From Sulfurimonas sp. (lineage in GTDB: Bacteria; Campylobacterota; Campylobacteria; Campylobacterales; Sulfurimonadaceae), in assembly GCA_027066935.1 (NCBI GenBank), contig JAMOMX010000099.1, positions 1 through 15,587 of the forward strand: a stretch of DNA of 15,587 nucleotides, written 5' to 3'. Numbering within the stretch: position 1 is the first letter of the stretch; each line of letters opens with the position of its first letter. Below the pieces are notes generated by a model. It was not told where the DNA came from. It did no database searches and saw only the letters and a list, made by a program, of their open reading frames with translations. Below, piece after piece: positions 5,567 to 13,839 of this stretch. The position numbers were made by a program, and so were the translations under genes.

Positions 5567-6694
5567 TTATTTAAACCAGCTCTTCATTTTATCTATTGCA
5601 GAATCTAAAACACCTTCATGAGGTTTTGATTCTATCCCAAAAGATTCTTGAAGTTGTTGTATAAGCTCTTTTTGCTCAGAGTTTATTTTATCAGGATAAG
5701 TTAAATTTACTTGTGCTACTAAGTTGCCTTTTCCATGTCCATGAACATCATCAATCCCCTCACCTCTAAAAGTAAAATGTTGTTTGTCTTTAGTTCCAAC
5801 ATCTAGTTTAAGCTCAAGTTCACCTGTTAAAGATGGTATTGTTAATGTCTCACCAGTAATTGCTTGAGTGAAAAATACAGGTATTTCTATATATATATCA
5901 TTTGCACTACGGATAAAATGCTTATCTGGCGTTACTGCAAATGTAACATAAAGGTCACCACGATTTCCACGTTTACCAATATTTCCTTGACCTGAAACTC
6001 TTAGGCGATTTTCATTGTCAATGCCTTTAGGAATTTTAATAGATACTTTGTCTTTTTTCTTAGTGTAACCAGCGCCCTTACACTTATCACATCTAGTAGT
6101 TGGTGCAGCACCTGTCCCCTCACACTCTGGACATGTTTGAGAAAATGTCATAAAACCTTGTTTCATATAAACTTGACCTTGTCCATTACAGCCTCGACAA
6201 GCAGATAGTTTACCATCTTTTGCACCAGTAGCTTTACAAGGTTTACATGCATCTTTATACTGAAATTCTACCTCTTTTTCACAACCAAAAACTGCTTCAT
6301 GAAAAGATATTTTCATATCTACATTCATATCTAATGGGTATTTATCAAAATCAGCTGGATTTTGACGCCCGGATCTTCCTCCACCGCTAAAACCATTAAA
6401 CATATCTTCAAACATAGAACCTAAATCATCAAATCCTCCAGATGAACGGCGATTGCCACCACCCATTCCTTGAAGACCCTCTTTCCCATAACGGTCATAT
6501 ATACTTCTTTGTTTCTCATCACTTAAACATTGGTATGCTTCATTACATAATTTGAACTTATGTTCAGCTTCTGAATTACCAGCATTTTTATCAGGATGAT
6601 ATTTTTTTGCCATAGCTCTATATGCTTTTTTTATAACTGTTTTGTCCGCATTTCGCTCAATTTCTAAAATTTCGTAATAACTTAAGTCTTCCAT
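5567..6694 (-). CDS. dnaJ: Chaperone protein DnaJ
   Basis: Type I Hsp40 co-chaperone of 375 aa (family ~370–380) that delivers unfolded clients to DnaK and stimulates its ATPase; cytosolic. Domains in order: J domain 1–70 with HPD at 33–35; Gly/Phe-rich linker about 75–112; four zinc-finger repeats starting at C150-xx-C153, C166-xx-C169, C188-xx-C191 and C202-xx-C205; then the C-terminal substrate-binding beta domains to residue ~350. The first repeat is CKPCKATG rather than CxxCxGxG, a minor variation, and all eight cysteines are present. Upstream on the minus strand are two TATAAT boxes (6718–6723 and 6734–6739), and AGGA lies before the ATG. dnaK and grpE are not adjacent; the partner gene is the aldolase-like one. 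Confidence 0.97.
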   Translation of the reverse strand: MEDLSYYEILEIERNADKTVIKKAYRAMAKKYHPDKNAGNSEAEHKFKLCNEAYQCLSDEKQRSIYDRYGKEGLQGMGGGNRRSSGGFDDLGSMFEDMFNGFSGGGRSGRQNPADFDKYPLDMNVDMKISFHEAVFGCEKEVEFQYKDACKPCKATGAKDGKLSACRGCNGQGQVYMKQGFMTFSQTCPECEGTGAAPTTRCDKCKGAGYTKKKDKVSIKIPKGIDNENRLRVSGQGNIGKRGNRGDLYVTFAVTPDKHFIRSANDIYIEIPVFFTQAITGETLTIPSLTGELELKLDVGTKDKQHFTFRGEGIDDVHGHGKGNLVAQVNLTYPDKINSEQKELIQQLQESFGIESKPHEGVLDSAIDKMKSWFK

Positions 6695-6717
6695 ATTTCT
6701 ATACTATCCTAACAAAT

Positions 6718-6739
6718 ATTATAATTTTTTGAAATTATA
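6718..6739 (-). promoter_or_regulatory. dnaJ promoter region with two TATAAT boxes
   Basis: On the minus strand a perfect TATAAT lies at 6718–6723 and another at 6734–6739, both in the 71-bp space between dnaJ and mltA. The nearer box predicts a leader of about 17 bases that contains AGGA. I see no CIRCE or HspR-type inverted repeat here, so heat regulation is not visible in this sequence. Confidence 0.5.
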
Positions 6740-6752
6740 GCGTTTTTTTTAC

Positions 6753-6758
6753 TATAAT
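6753..6758 (+). promoter_or_regulatory. mltA -10 box behind a T-tract, near-leaderless
   Basis: TATAAT follows an eight-T tract (about 6743–6750), the T-rich spacer usual in Campylobacterota promoters. The box ends 7 bases before the ATG at 6766, so the transcription start should fall on or within about two bases of the start codon. No Shine–Dalgarno fits in between. Confidence 0.55.
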
Positions 6759-6765
6759 TCTATCT

Positions 6766-7896
6766 ATGAAATATATACTTAGTTTTTTAATAATTTTTAT
6801 TTTTTTTGTGGGTTGCTCTAAAGAACCTTTGCCAATTACTTTAGAGGATATCAATATATCATCTAATTATGTCACATTTGATGGTTTGCCAAAAACTCTT
6901 TTACTTGAGAGATCTTTTGATAATCTTCCAAATTGGGATGAAGAAAACCATGATGAGGCATTGCAAAATTTTAAAAATAGTTGCAATAGTTCAAAAACTA
7001 AAAAGTTTTATCAAAACCTTTGTAAAAATATAGATGACATAACTAATTCAAAACAGTTTTTTACATCACAGTTTACCCCTTATGAGATAAATAAAAAAGA
7101 TAATAACACAACGGGGATGCTTACAGGATATTATGAGCCATATTTAAATGGTTCACTAACTAAACATGGAAAATATATCTATCCAGTATATGAAGCGCCA
7201 AATGATCTAATTACTGTAGATTTAAGTTCTATATATCCTGATTTAAAACATTATAGACTTCGTGGAAAACTAAAAGGTAATAAACTCATTCCATATCACA
7301 CAAGGGAGCAAAGCTCAAAAATCGATGTAGACGCTAAAGTTATATGTTATGTTGATTCAAAAATTGATCTTTTCTTTTTAGAAGTTCAAGGTTCAGGTCG
7401 TGTACTTTTAGATACAGGTGAGACTATTTTTATAGGTTATGGTAATCAAAATGGTCATAAATACAAATCTATAGGTCGTTATCTTGTAAGTATAGGGGAA
7501 ATTCCCTTTAAAGAGATATCTCTTCAAAGTATTCGTGCTTGGTTTGTAAAAAATCCCTCAAGGGTAGATGAAGTACTAAATCATAATAATTCAGTTGTAT
7601 ATTTTAAACAAAGACAACAGCGTGCCACAGGTTCACTTGGACTGCCCCTAACTCCAGAGCGCTCAATTGCGGTAGATAGACGCTTTATTCCCCTTGGTAG
7701 TATGTTATATTGTAGTGCTGAGCAAACCAATGTCAAATTTAATCGTGTTGTTCAAGCTCAAGATACTGGTGGAGCAATAAAGGGAACAATTAGAGCTGAT
7801 ATGTTTTTAGGATTTGGTGATAGGGCTCGAGAGGTTGCAGGCAGATTAAAAGCACCACTAAAGCTTTGGATATTACTGCCAAAAGATTTAAAATGA
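6766..7896 (+). CDS. mltA: Membrane-bound lytic murein transglycosylase A (MltA), lipoprotein
   Basis: Lipoprotein of 376 aa that cleaves peptidoglycan glycan strands, forming 1,6-anhydromuramyl ends; expected on the periplasmic face of the outer membrane. The N-terminal signal has the lipobox FVGC with C17. The MltA beta-barrel domain begins around the GMLTGYYEPYLNGS stretch (residues ~120–133) and includes FLEVQGSGR. The C-terminal 3D domain has GSLGLPLTPERSIAVDRR and QDTGGAIKGTIRADMFLG, which contain the conserved aspartates including the likely catalytic Asp of the DTGGAI block. Length matches the family. The stop overlaps the recR ATG (ATGA), so the two are probably cotranscribed. The promoter seems near-leaderless. 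Confidence 0.93.
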   Translation: MKYILSFLIIFIFFVGCSKEPLPITLEDINISSNYVTFDGLPKTLLLERSFDNLPNWDEENHDEALQNFKNSCNSSKTKKFYQNLCKNIDDITNSKQFFTSQFTPYEINKKDNNTTGMLTGYYEPYLNGSLTKHGKYIYPVYEAPNDLITVDLSSIYPDLKHYRLRGKLKGNKLIPYHTREQSSKIDVDAKVICYVDSKIDLFFLEVQGSGRVLLDTGETIFIGYGNQNGHKYKSIGRYLVSIGEIPFKEISLQSIRAWFVKNPSRVDEVLNHNNSVVYFKQRQQRATGSLGLPLTPERSIAVDRRFIPLGSMLYCSAEQTNVKFNRVVQAQDTGGAIKGTIRADMFLGFGDRAREVAGRLKAPLKLWILLPKDLK

Positions 7897-8456
7897 AATT
7901 AGAAAAATTTAATACACTAGTTGAGTCACTACAAAATTTACCAACTATAGGTAAAAAAACTGCAACAAGATTAGCATATCATATGATAATGGGAGATAGT
8001 TATTCTGGTATGAAGATTTCACATGCTATAGAGGATGCACTTGGATGTTTAAAAAAATGTAGCGTATGTGGTGGTATGAGTGAAGATGAACTTTGTTTTA
8101 TTTGTTGTGATGAGCGTAGAGATGAAAGTATTTTATGTATAGTTGAGAGTGCTAAAGATATACTACTTTTAGAAGAAAATGGACTTTTTGATGGTAAATA
8201 TTTCGTATTAGATTCACTTGAAGAGTTAAGTATAAATCATCTTGAAAAGATTGTTAAAAATGGGATAACTGAGTTGATTTTTGCCATAACTCCATCTATT
8301 TCAAACGATGCAGTAATACTTTACATTGAAGATAAATTAGAAAAATACAATATCAATTTTTCAAAGATTGCTCAGGGAGTTCCAACTGGTGTAAGTTTAG
8401 AAAATATTGATATTCTTTCACTTACTAGAGCGATAGAAGATAGAGTTAAAGTTTAA
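7893..8456 (+). CDS. recR: Recombination protein RecR
   Basis: RecFOR-pathway protein of 187 aa (family ~190–200) that helps load RecA on gapped DNA. I chose ATG 7893 (MKLEKFNTLVESLQNLPTIG) because it overlaps the mltA stop by ATGA and matches usual RecR N-termini; a longer reading from 7866 would add nine residues inside mltA. Features are an N-terminal helix-hairpin-helix (NLPTIGKKTATRLA, about 14–27), a four-cysteine zinc finger (CSVCGG … CFICCDERR, about 50–75) and a Toprim domain (LCIVES … FAITPS). The C-terminus has IAQGVPTGVSLENID, the Walker-B-like segment of the family. Its last codons overlap those of aroE on the other strand by 11 bp. Confidence 0.94.
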   Translation: MKLEKFNTLVESLQNLPTIGKKTATRLAYHMIMGDSYSGMKISHAIEDALGCLKKCSVCGGMSEDELCFICCDERRDESILCIVESAKDILLLEENGLFDGKYFVLDSLEELSINHLEKIVKNGITELIFAITPSISNDAVILYIEDKLEKYNINFSKIAQGVPTGVSLENIDILSLTRAIEDRVKV

Positions 8457-9237
8457 AGCTTTTTTGCATATAAGTTTTAATATCTTCTTTTTTTAACTCT
8501 CCATTTACAAATAATTCATTTGCCAATATACCTTGACCTAAAAGCATATCTGCACCATCTTTATAGATAATCTTTTTTTCATTTGCTAGTTTCAAAAATG
8601 GTGTTAATTTTCCATAAATTGCATCAGCTACAAAACTTGTATTATTTAGTATCTCTTTGATTATCTCTTGTGGAGCTGGTAGGTTTTCATCTTTAAGTCC
8701 GGCACTTGTTGTATTTACAGCTAGATCATACTTTTCACATTTAAAATTGTCCCATGTGTAGCATTTATGGGTAATATCTTTAAAATCATCTAAACGATTT
8801 TGGCTTCGATTTAACACAGTTACATCTATGTCATCTTGGATAAATCTGTATGCTAGAGCTTTTGCAGTCCCACCAGCACCTAATATAAGAATTTTTTTAA
8901 TATCTCCAAACTCTTTGATAGAAAACATAAAGCCATCAGCATCAGTGTTATAGCCAATTAGTTTTCCATCTTCGTTTATGATAGTATTTACAACACCAAC
9001 TTTTTTAGCAAAACCTCTTATCTCATCACAAGCATTGTAGGCAGCCTCTTTATGTGGAACAGTTATATTAGCACCATTTAGTTTTAGGTTAAAAAATGTT
9101 TCTCGTAATTTTGATCCATCAAGGAGGTGAAAACGAGTGTAACAAGCTTTGTAATTTAAGTTTTTAAATACACTATTGTGCATAAGTGGACTTCGTGAGT
9201 GAGAAACGGGATCGCCAAAAATAGCGAATAACTTCAT
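8446..9237 (-). CDS. aroE: Shikimate dehydrogenase (NADP+)
   Basis: Reduces 3-dehydroshikimate to shikimate with NADPH in the chorismate pathway; cytosolic, 263 aa, standard for AroE. The shikimate site is visible in SHSRSPLMHN (12–21), the catalytic Lys63 in NITVPHKE and Asp99 in GYNTDADG. The nucleotide-binding loop is GAGGTAKA (120–127), followed by NRSQNR, whose Arg favours NADP. The C-terminal DGADMLLGQG helix is typical. It is the last gene of the minus-strand glyA operon and overlaps the trpE stop by one base (TAATG). Placement next to trpE joins chorismate supply with its first use for tryptophan. Its 3' end overlaps recR by 11 bp, so no terminator can lie between them. Confidence 0.95.
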   Translation of the reverse strand: MKLFAIFGDPVSHSRSPLMHNSVFKNLNYKACYTRFHLLDGSKLRETFFNLKLNGANITVPHKEAAYNACDEIRGFAKKVGVVNTIINEDGKLIGYNTDADGFMFSIKEFGDIKKILILGAGGTAKALAYRFIQDDIDVTVLNRSQNRLDDFKDITHKCYTWDNFKCEKYDLAVNTTSAGLKDENLPAPQEIIKEILNNTSFVADAIYGKLTPFLKLANEKKIIYKDGADMLLGQGILANELFVNGELKKEDIKTYMQKSFKL

Positions 9238-10640
9238 TAGTCCAAATCCTCTAAAGAGTGAACTAAAGCACCAAGTTTATTTGAAACTTCAAGGTATTCA
9301 AGTTCATTTATACTATCAGCTACCACTCCAGCCCCTGCTTGAAGGATTACTTTATCATCTTTTAACATTGCTGTTCGTATAGTTATTGCTGTATCCATAT
9401 TTCCATCAAATCCAAAATAACCTATACTTCCACTATAAAACCCTCTTTTTATCCCCTCATATTCGGCAATCAATTCCATAGCACGAATTTTTGGAGCACC
9501 TGTCATGGTACCTGCTGTAAATGTTGCCATAAACAGGTCAAACATATCTTTGTTTTCATCAAGTTGTGCAGTTACATCTGAGACAATATGCATAACATGA
9601 GAAAATCTTTCTATATGCATCATATCTTCAACTTTTACAGTTCCAGTTTTAGCTACACGACTTACATCGTTTCTACCTAAATCTATAAGCATAAGGTGTT
9701 CTGCTAGCTCTTTTGGGTCTGCTAAAAGTTCATCTTCAAGCTCTTTGTCTCTTAACTTTGTTTTTCCGCGTTTACGAGTTCCAGCAATTGGGCGAAGGAG
9801 AAGTTCCCCATCTTTGAGCCTAACCATAACCTCAGGGGAACTTCCAACTATATTAAAATCTTCATACTCTAACAAAAACATATAAGGAGATGGATTTTTA
9901 GTTCGCAGTATTCTATAAAAACTAAATGGGTCAACTTTTATATCTCTTGTAAAACGATTTGTCATTAAAATTTGAAAAACATCTCCACTTTTAATCATCT
10001 CTTTTGAATCATCAATCATTTTGAAAAATTTCTCTTTAGAGTGTGAAAAACTACCTTTGTCATCACCAATATTTTTAACTAATTCAATATATGAGGATGG
10101 TTGTTTTAATTCATTTTCAATTTTTTCAAAATCATTTTTAAATTTTTCTATAGTTGATACAAGAGTTATTTTATGATCTTTGTGGGAATAAACAAGGACT
10201 AGTTTTGGAAGTATTAAATCTAAGTCTGGAGTATTTAGCTCATCTTTTAAGCTGTCCATATTTGAGTCAAGTTTTGGCTCAAATATTTTAACCATATCAT
10301 AACCAATATAACCAATAAATCCATCAACGTAAGCAATTTTAAGTTCAGATGTTGCTTTTTTGTAGATAGACGTATCAATCTTATTATAGTAAGCTTTTAA
10401 AAATTCAAATGGAGATTGATCAATTATATTTTTTATGTTATTTGAATCTGTATATATTGTTTTTGAGTTTTTGTATTGAAGTCTTTGTCTTGCTCCTATA
10501 ACGATGAAGCTATAGTTGCCATCACTTTGTCCAGCACTCTCAAAGAGAAAACTAATTTCATCTTTATAAAGTGCTTTGATCTTTGCATAAACTGCAATAG
10601 GCGTGAGTAAATCTTGTGTAAATTCTTTAGAGTATATCAA
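9237..10640 (-). CDS. trpE: Anthranilate synthase component I
   Basis: Converts chorismate to anthranilate together with the TrpG amidotransferase, the first step of tryptophan synthesis; 467 aa, normal length. Chorismate-binding motifs are LLRPIAGTRKRGKT, LIDLGRNDVSRVA, HVMHIVSDV, FTAGTMTGAPKIRAMELI and GSIGYFGFDG. PIAGT, rather than PIKGT, argues for TrpE against E. coli-type PabB. Near the N-terminus, LFES (32–35) stands where TrpE proteins carry the LLES tryptophan-feedback motif, so feedback inhibition is likely. The start is TTG (10638–10640): the upstream frame closes two codons earlier, and no ATG lies before the conserved region. It starts 9 bp after the SPOR gene. trpG is not in the window. 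Confidence 0.92.
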   Translation of the reverse strand: MIYSKEFTQDLLTPIAVYAKIKALYKDEISFLFESAGQSDGNYSFIVIGARQRLQYKNSKTIYTDSNNIKNIIDQSPFEFLKAYYNKIDTSIYKKATSELKIAYVDGFIGYIGYDMVKIFEPKLDSNMDSLKDELNTPDLDLILPKLVLVYSHKDHKITLVSTIEKFKNDFEKIENELKQPSSYIELVKNIGDDKGSFSHSKEKFFKMIDDSKEMIKSGDVFQILMTNRFTRDIKVDPFSFYRILRTKNPSPYMFLLEYEDFNIVGSSPEVMVRLKDGELLLRPIAGTRKRGKTKLRDKELEDELLADPKELAEHLMLIDLGRNDVSRVAKTGTVKVEDMMHIERFSHVMHIVSDVTAQLDENKDMFDLFMATFTAGTMTGAPKIRAMELIAEYEGIKRGFYSGSIGYFGFDGNMDTAITIRTAMLKDDKVILQAGAGVVADSINELEYLEVSNKLGALVHSLEDLD

Positions 10641-10649
10641 ATTTTATCT

Positions 10650-11315
10650 TTATATTTTAGTTATAAAAGCTCCAGCTTCTATACTACTTCTAATAGCTCT
10701 TAAAGCTGTTCTTGCTTTTTTATCATTAGAAAAAGGACCAACTAAAACTTTATTTAATCTACCAATTTTGTGAAATTTATATTGATATCCTTTATCTGTA
10801 ATAGATTTTAAAAACTTTTTATTTGGTTCATATTTTGAAAAAGATCCAACTTGAACATAATAAGATCCAACTGAACTTTCTTTTTTAACTTCAACTTTAT
10901 TTGTTTTTTCAACTTTTTTAACTTCAACCTTTTTAGCTTCAACTTTTACTTTTTTAACTTCAACTTTTTTTACAGGTATTTTATTAGTTTCAGCTAAACT
11001 TTCTTTTTTTAATTTTTGTGCAATTTGCTCAAGGTTATTATCCATTGATTCTTCTTGAATAACTTCAACTTCTTCAAATAAAGGTTCCTCTTTATCATCA
11101 TAAATTTCTGATTCAATAGTTTGAGGAGTTGGTAATGGAACAGGTTTTGGTAAATTATCCCCACTGTTAGAATTTAATGTGTTCATAAGTAGAACTACAA
11201 CAATAAGTATTACACCAAGTGTAGCTACTGCCAATATTATCTTTTTATTTGAACTTGATGAATTGTTCTTATTTAGAATGATGTCATTTAATTCGTTTTT
11301 TACTTCTTCTTCCAT
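10650..11315 (-). CDS. SPOR-domain membrane protein
   Basis: Bitopic inner-membrane protein of 221 aa. I chose ATG 11315 (MEEEVKNELN) because AAAGGGA lies 5–6 bases before it; an upstream in-frame ATG at 11378 would run into the preceding gene. A short cytoplasmic N-terminus leads to one membrane helix (about 24–46). Next come an acidic Pro/Glu-rich stretch (55–95), a Lys/Val/Glu repeat (about 113–146, VKKVEVKK units) and a C-terminal SPOR domain (151–221; SYYVQVGSFS … LVGPFSNDKKARTAL). SPOR domains bind glycan strands stripped of stem peptides at the division septum, so a divisome-linked role is likely. The place between a DUF1882 gene and amino-acid genes matches C. jejuni Cj0404 as I recall it. 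Confidence 0.9.
   Translation of the reverse strand: MEEEVKNELNDIILNKNNSSSSNKKIILAVATLGVILIVVVLLMNTLNSNSGDNLPKPVPLPTPQTIESEIYDDKEEPLFEEVEVIQEESMDNNLEQIAQKLKKESLAETNKIPVKKVEVKKVKVEAKKVEVKKVEKTNKVEVKKESSVGSYYVQVGSFSKYEPNKKFLKSITDKGYQYKFHKIGRLNKVLVGPFSNDKKARTALRAIRSSIEAGAFITKI
10878..10973 (-). repeat. Degenerate tandem repeat coding the Lys/Val/Glu linker
   Basis: Within the SPOR gene the plus strand repeats variants of TTTTTAACTTCAAC, coding VEVKKVK-type units over about 32 residues. The linker is highly positively charged and likely spans the periplasm between membrane and SPOR domain. Slippage in this tract could change linker length between strains. Confidence 0.6.
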
Positions 11316-11328
11316 AACTGTCCCTTTT

Positions 11329-11871
11329 TTACATATGTTTTGACCAAGAAGCTCCACGCTCCTTTGAATAAACCTCATATGGTAATGTTAAAATATTGTA
11401 TTCATTTGGCATATCTGCATTTGGAAACATTCGCCACTGTTTTGGTTGTTTAGCAGCTAGTTTCATACTTATCATTTTACCAAGTTGTATAGCCTCTTGT
11501 AAAGTGGTATGACCTTTATGTATATAAACATGAAGATGACCATCTGTTTTAGTTTTATAAGCTGTAAAATTTATATATCCCTCTTCTCGAAGCAAAAGTT
11601 GTGCCTTGTGGTAAAATCGCTCAGGGTCACGACCATTATAGTCAATCACAATATTTTCAACTTTATTGTGATCATTTACTAAAGAGTGAGCTACTGTAAT
11701 CTCACCCTTTAAGTGTTTATTTATAATTTGTTGATTGAGAGGTGCTTCAACTTTTTCAAACTTATTATAAAAAGTTCTACCTTTAAATGATAGTTTATTA
11801 ACAACACTATCTCTTTTAATCCAGTAGTGAGTAGTTATCATTTTTATAAGTTTCATATCCATAGCAGTCAT
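11329..11871 (-). CDS. DUF1882-family protein
   Basis: Protein of 180 aa of a family found in Campylobacterota and always, as far as I recall, between glyA and the SPOR gene (C. jejuni Cj0403). Function is unknown. It has no signal peptide or membrane segment. A likely core is NIVIDYNGRDPERFYHKAQ (about 74–92), then helix, then TAYKTKTDGHLHVYIHKGH. This hydrophobic-strand-D plus (T/S)-DGHLHVYI pattern recalls the hhDhD and sxH strands of archaeo-eukaryotic primase-type folds, an untested idea. The ATG at 11871 follows AAGG by about 9 bases and the glyA stop by 11 bp, so it is cotranscribed. It ends 13 bp before the SPOR start. Confidence 0.85.
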   Translation of the reverse strand: MTAMDMKLIKMITTHYWIKRDSVVNKLSFKGRTFYNKFEKVEAPLNQQIINKHLKGEITVAHSLVNDHNKVENIVIDYNGRDPERFYHKAQLLLREEGYINFTAYKTKTDGHLHVYIHKGHTTLQEAIQLGKMISMKLAAKQPKQWRMFPNADMPNEYNILTLPYEVYSKERGASWSKHM

Positions 11872-11882
11872 ATTTTTTTACC

Positions 11883-13130
11883 TTAATAAGTAGGTTGATT
11901 ATATATTATAAAGTCTTGAGCTAAAATTTTTAGCTCCTCTTTGATAGTTGCTTGAAGTTGAGTATTGTTGATATCATCAAGAACATCTGCCATTTTATTG
12001 GCTATGAGTTCAAACTCTTTTTCTTTCATTCCACGACTTGTAAGTGCAGGGGAGCCAACACGGATACCTGAAGTTACAAAAGGGCTTCTAGTCTCACCTG
12101 GAACAGTGTTTTTATTGATAGTAATGCCAGCGTTACCAAGAGCAGCATCTGCATCTTTACCACTTATTTCACGACCTACAAAACTTACTAAAATTAGATG
12201 GTTGTCAGTTCCACCAGAAACTACATCATAACCACGCTTAACCATAACTTCGCCAAGAACTTTAGCATTTGCTTTTACCTGTGCAGCATACTCTTTCCAC
12301 TCCGGAGATAAGTTATATTTGAAACCTACAGCTTTTGCAGCAATAACATGAACAAGTGGACCACCTTGTAATGCTGGGAAGATTGCTGAGTTGATTTTTT
12401 TAGCGATATCTTCATCATTAGTCATAATCATTCCGCCTCTTGGACCTGCAAGAGTTTTATGAGTTGTAGTTGTTACTACATCCGCGTAAGGGAATGGGCT
12501 AGGGTGTTCACCTGCACAAACAAGACCAGCAATGTGTGCGATATCAGCAAATAAAATTGCTCCTACAGCGTCAGCAATTTCACGAAATTTTTTAAAGTCA
12601 ATCTCTCTAGCATAAGCAGATGCACCACAAACTATAATTTTAGGTTTAACAATTTGAGCAATATCCATAACTCTATCATAGTTAATACGACCATCAAGTT
12701 CAACGCCATAAGTAAAGCTAGAGTAGTTTTTGCCAGAAAAACTTGGTTTTGAGCCGTGAGTCAAGTGACCACCATGGCTTAAATCCATACCAAGAAGCTT
12801 GTCTCCAGCTTTTAAAAGTGCTGCATAAACTGCACCATTTGCTTGACTTCCAGAGTGTGGTTGAACATTTGCAAATTTACATTCAAAAAGTTCACAGGCA
12901 CGGTCTATTGCTAATTGCTCAACACCATCAGCATACTCGCAACCACCATAATAACGCTTTGCAGGATATCCCTCAGCATACTTGTTTGTAAATACTGAAC
13001 CCATAGCTTCCATAACTGCAGGAAGTGTAAAATTTTCAGATGCAATCATCTCTAAGTGGTCACTCTGACGCTCTAACTCTTTTTCGCATAAATCGTAAAT
13101 TTCGCTATCGTACTCTTTTAAAAAACTCAT
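11883..13130 (-). CDS. glyA: Serine hydroxymethyltransferase
   Basis: PLP enzyme converting serine and tetrahydrofolate to glycine and 5,10-methylene-tetrahydrofolate, the main one-carbon source; cytosolic, 415 aa, the bacterial standard. Visible motifs are MIASENFTLP (28–37), NKYAEGYPAKRYYGG (49–63) and the PLP lysine K225 in TTTTHKTLAGPRGG. GGTDNHL and the folate-side TRSPFVTSGIRVG segment are further along. It is the first gene of a five-gene minus-strand operon (glyA, DUF1882, SPOR, trpE, aroE) with gaps of 13 bp or less or overlaps throughout. AAAAAGGA lies about 10 bases before the ATG, and a TATAAT box lies 30 bp upstream. Confidence 0.97.
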   Translation of the reverse strand: MSFLKEYDSEIYDLCEKELERQSDHLEMIASENFTLPAVMEAMGSVFTNKYAEGYPAKRYYGGCEYADGVEQLAIDRACELFECKFANVQPHSGSQANGAVYAALLKAGDKLLGMDLSHGGHLTHGSKPSFSGKNYSSFTYGVELDGRINYDRVMDIAQIVKPKIIVCGASAYAREIDFKKFREIADAVGAILFADIAHIAGLVCAGEHPSPFPYADVVTTTTHKTLAGPRGGMIMTNDEDIAKKINSAIFPALQGGPLVHVIAAKAVGFKYNLSPEWKEYAAQVKANAKVLGEVMVKRGYDVVSGGTDNHLILVSFVGREISGKDADAALGNAGITINKNTVPGETRSPFVTSGIRVGSPALTSRGMKEKEFELIANKMADVLDDINNTQLQATIKEELKILAQDFIIYNQPTY

Positions 13131-13160
13131 AGTATAAAATTCCTTTTTATAGTTGCTTGG

Positions 13161-13166
13161 ATTATA
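13161..13166 (-). promoter_or_regulatory. glyA operon -10 box
   Basis: A perfect TATAAT on the minus strand predicts a leader of about 24 bases holding AAAAAGGA before the glyA ATG. The upstream DNA is A/T-rich and has no clear -35. The short leader leaves no space for a riboswitch; I see no glycine or purine riboswitch features. Confidence 0.5.
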
Positions 13167-13208
13167 CTAAATATTTAATAATAAATGACTGAATGTTTTA
13201 TTGTCATA

Positions 13209-13784
13209 TTAATATTGTAAATTTTTTATATCATTAAAAATACTATTTACAAGAGCATCAATAAATTGCATTTCATCTGTTTTTTTATCTAATGTTTTTG
13301 ATATAACTTTTTTAGTTAAAGCAAGGTTGCCTTTGTATGAATATTTACTTTTTTTAATTTTTGCTATTGATTTAGTTTGATTATGTAAATCAATGCTGTA
13401 TTCAAATTTTGGATATGAAAGAGAGGTTGAAGGGATGGGAGTTTTATCTCCAACAAATCTTCTTTCGTATGATACGGTGATCATTATAATATTTGCATCT
13501 GTTTTTGTTGTTAAATAGTTTTCTTTTTTAAGTAGGGCAATTAATTTTTCATTTATTAAAAGTTCTAATTCTTTATCTGAATGATATTTTTTATCTGAAT
13601 CTATTAGCTGTGTGACACTTAATGGTATTTTATAAATTTGGAATTGTTTATTTTTATCAATTTTAGTACTTATTTTAGTTGGAGCATTATGTGTATTAGA
13701 TGAGCTTGGAGTACTTGGTATTGCACAACCAGTAAAAACAATGATTGACGTGATGAATAATACTTTTAAACTAAATTTTTTCAT
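13209..13784 (-). CDS. Small lipoprotein of unknown function
   Basis: Predicted lipoprotein of 191 aa: positively charged start, hydrophobic helix and lipobox VFTGC with C20, then a Ser/Thr/Asn-rich linker (21–45) that would let the domain stand off the membrane. The mature domain (46–190) alternates helices and strands. A notable segment is TVSYERRFVGDKTPIP (about 105–120). The overall look, with a tandem of short strands after a helix and the VSYERRF stretch, is reminiscent of DUF4136-like lipoproteins, but I cannot assign a family. The position next to glyA recalls a lipoprotein gene near this locus in Campylobacter. It has its own promoter with an extended -10 and an AAGGA ribosome site, and probably forms a single-gene unit. 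Confidence 0.8.
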   Translation of the reverse strand: MKKFSLKVLFITSIIVFTGCAIPSTPSSSNTHNAPTKISTKIDKNKQFQIYKIPLSVTQLIDSDKKYHSDKELELLINEKLIALLKKENYLTTKTDANIIMITVSYERRFVGDKTPIPSTSLSYPKFEYSIDLHNQTKSIAKIKKSKYSYKGNLALTKKVISKTLDKKTDEMQFIDALVNSIFNDIKNLQY

Positions 13785-13819
13785 AAAATTTTCCTTATCA
13801 ATTCAAATATCTTGATTTA

Positions 13820-13825
13820 ATTATA
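13820..13825 (-). promoter_or_regulatory. Extended -10 promoter of the lipoprotein gene
   Basis: On the minus strand TATAAT is preceded by TGG, an extended -10 (TGnTATAAT). It predicts a leader of about 28–30 bases containing AAGGAA roughly 7 bases before the ATG at 13784. Confidence 0.6.
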
Positions 13826-13839
13826 CCATGATTTTTCTA

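Noticed and set aside
9237..10640. Aminodeoxychorismate synthase PabB instead of TrpE
   Set aside because: PIAGT rather than PIKGT, and an LFES motif at the TrpE feedback site favour anthranilate synthase.
11965..12231. Plus-strand 88-codon frame opposite glyA
   Set aside because: glyA is intact and highly conserved here; the antisense frame has no start signal.
12743..12991. Plus-strand 82-codon frame opposite glyA
   Set aside because: Histidine/leucine-rich shadow of glyA codons, no ribosome site.
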